Positions 63,611-64,000 of a stretch of 64,000 nt of DNA are shown here, piece after piece. How positions within the stretch are numbered: position 1 is the stretch's first letter; each line of letters begins with the position of its first letter. This DNA comes from a bacterium. Its GTDB lineage: Bacteria; Cyanobacteriota; Vampirovibrionia; Obscuribacterales; Obscuribacteraceae. Below the pieces are notes generated by a model. The model was not told the origin of the DNA and searched no databases. It was given only the letters and a program-made list of their open reading frames with translations. Both the position numbers and the translations under genes were made by a program. Where the stretch lies: assembly GCA_016124935.1 (NCBI GenBank), contig WGMS01000008.1, positions 1-64,000 on the forward strand. The letters are read 5' to 3'.

Positions 63611-64000
63611 CGAGATCGGAACCAACTATTCAAATCCACGGTCATGTCGGCCGCACTGGGGTATCTCTCTTCCAGCTCAAAAGCACCGGCTTTCATGATA
63701 ATCGCGTCGAGCCCGTCATCCGCATCCTCTCTATAGGCGGAGACGGGCTCCATTTCCATAGGCTTTGGATCGACGCCGGTAAGAAGATAGAACATCGTAC
63801 AGGCCAGAGCATAAATATCACTGGCGGGACAGGCCGCCCCCCTGAACTGCTCCGGCGGCATATATGACTGTTTGCCTACTATGGTGGCAGTTCTCTGGAC
63901 AGAGCTCTCTCGGGCGACCGTAAAATCGAGGAGCTTCACAGATCGGCTGGATTCATCCAGCATAAGGTTGTCCGGAGTCAGATCGCGATGTACTATTGGG
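63598..64000 (-). CDS. Serine/threonine protein kinase (C-terminal part, truncated at window edge)
   Basis: The minus-strand frame is open to the window end and reads IVHRDLTPDNLMLDESSRSVKLLDFTVARES, then YMPPEQFRG and SDIYALACTMFYLLTG. These are the catalytic loop (His-Arg-Asp), the metal-binding loop and the APE-type and D-x-Y-A-L segments of Hanks-type kinases. Two variations are seen: the Lys of HRDLKPEN is Thr, and the DFG is DFT. The protein ends soon after the kinase fold, with no extra domain on this side. Its N-terminus and any membrane part lie beyond the window. Confidence 0.85.
   Translation of the reverse strand, partial: PIVHRDLTPDNLMLDESSRSVKLLDFTVARESSVQRTATIVGKQSYMPPEQFRGAACPASDIYALACTMFYLLTGVDPKPMEMEPVSAYREDADDGLDAIIMKAGAFELEERYPSAADMTVDLNSWFRSRQEF

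Overview
The window carries about 45 protein genes, nearly all intact, on both strands, with short spacers and many overlapping starts and stops. I found no rRNA, tRNA, IS element, prophage or CRISPR array. GC content is moderate. TTG and GTG starts are common (for example 2645, 14002, 15222, 18814, 20477, 33280). The gene content suggests a Gram-negative-type, non-photosynthetic bacterium of the cyanobacterial sister lineages (Melainabacteria/Vampirovibrionia, for example Obscuribacterales). This is inference. It rests on a roughly 400-residue plant/cyanobacterial-type IspH, HemE and a HemY-type HemG, lipoproteins, and many TPR, Sel1, caspase and low-complexity signalling proteins, with no photosynthesis genes.

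Layout. 1-430: end of a collagen-like Gly-Pro-X gene and its terminator. 437-5390: two divergent cassettes pairing a small membrane protein with an HTTM-domain protein, then a TPR protein. 5408-8856: a secreted TldD-like protease and an inactive TldE-like partner. 8874-15222: two GT-C-like membrane proteins, a small anchored protein, and two paralogous His-rich polytopic membrane proteins. 15372-22715: a minus-strand run of seven enzyme genes (alpha/beta hydrolase, enolase-superfamily enzyme, GH3-type acyl-adenylating enzyme, SDR, Mpo1-like protein, SDR, SDR) that looks like an undescribed lipid or small-molecule pathway. 22932-26393: a plus-strand run of envelope or lipid-related genes (HO-like fold protein, DUF1571/LolA-like, ICMT-like, SRPBCC, ACP-like lipoprotein).

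26529-34430 is largely housekeeping: Ppx/GppA-HD, HemG, HemE, a thioredoxin-reductase-like flavoprotein, IspH and a HAD phosphatase. 34643-39348 encodes two large modular proteins. One has a possible nuclease-fold C-terminus. The other has a degenerate receiver domain, an EP-repeat, WGDLD repeats and a C-terminal membrane anchor. 39369-46680 holds a pterin dehydratase, a TM2 protein, an HtrA protease, a YkgJ-type cysteine-cluster protein and a large membrane protein.

46691-50402 has a UPF0158-like protein, a 46-residue membrane peptide, a TPR/proline-rich/zinc-ribbon protein and a beta-propeller glycosidase-like protein. 50443-55610 has a 1251-residue repeat protein divergent from a duplicated-domain lipoprotein. 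55603-63039 has Kbl and Tdh (threonine to glycine) flanking a TPR protein and a secreted Sel1-caspase-TPR protein. The window ends inside a Ser/Thr kinase gene.

The most promising undescribed systems are the HTTM plus small-partner cassettes, the GH3/SDR/enolase operon with the adjacent His-rich membrane pair, the secreted TldD/TldE pair, the serine-less ACP-like lipoprotein, and the pseudo-receiver/WGDLD-repeat protein.
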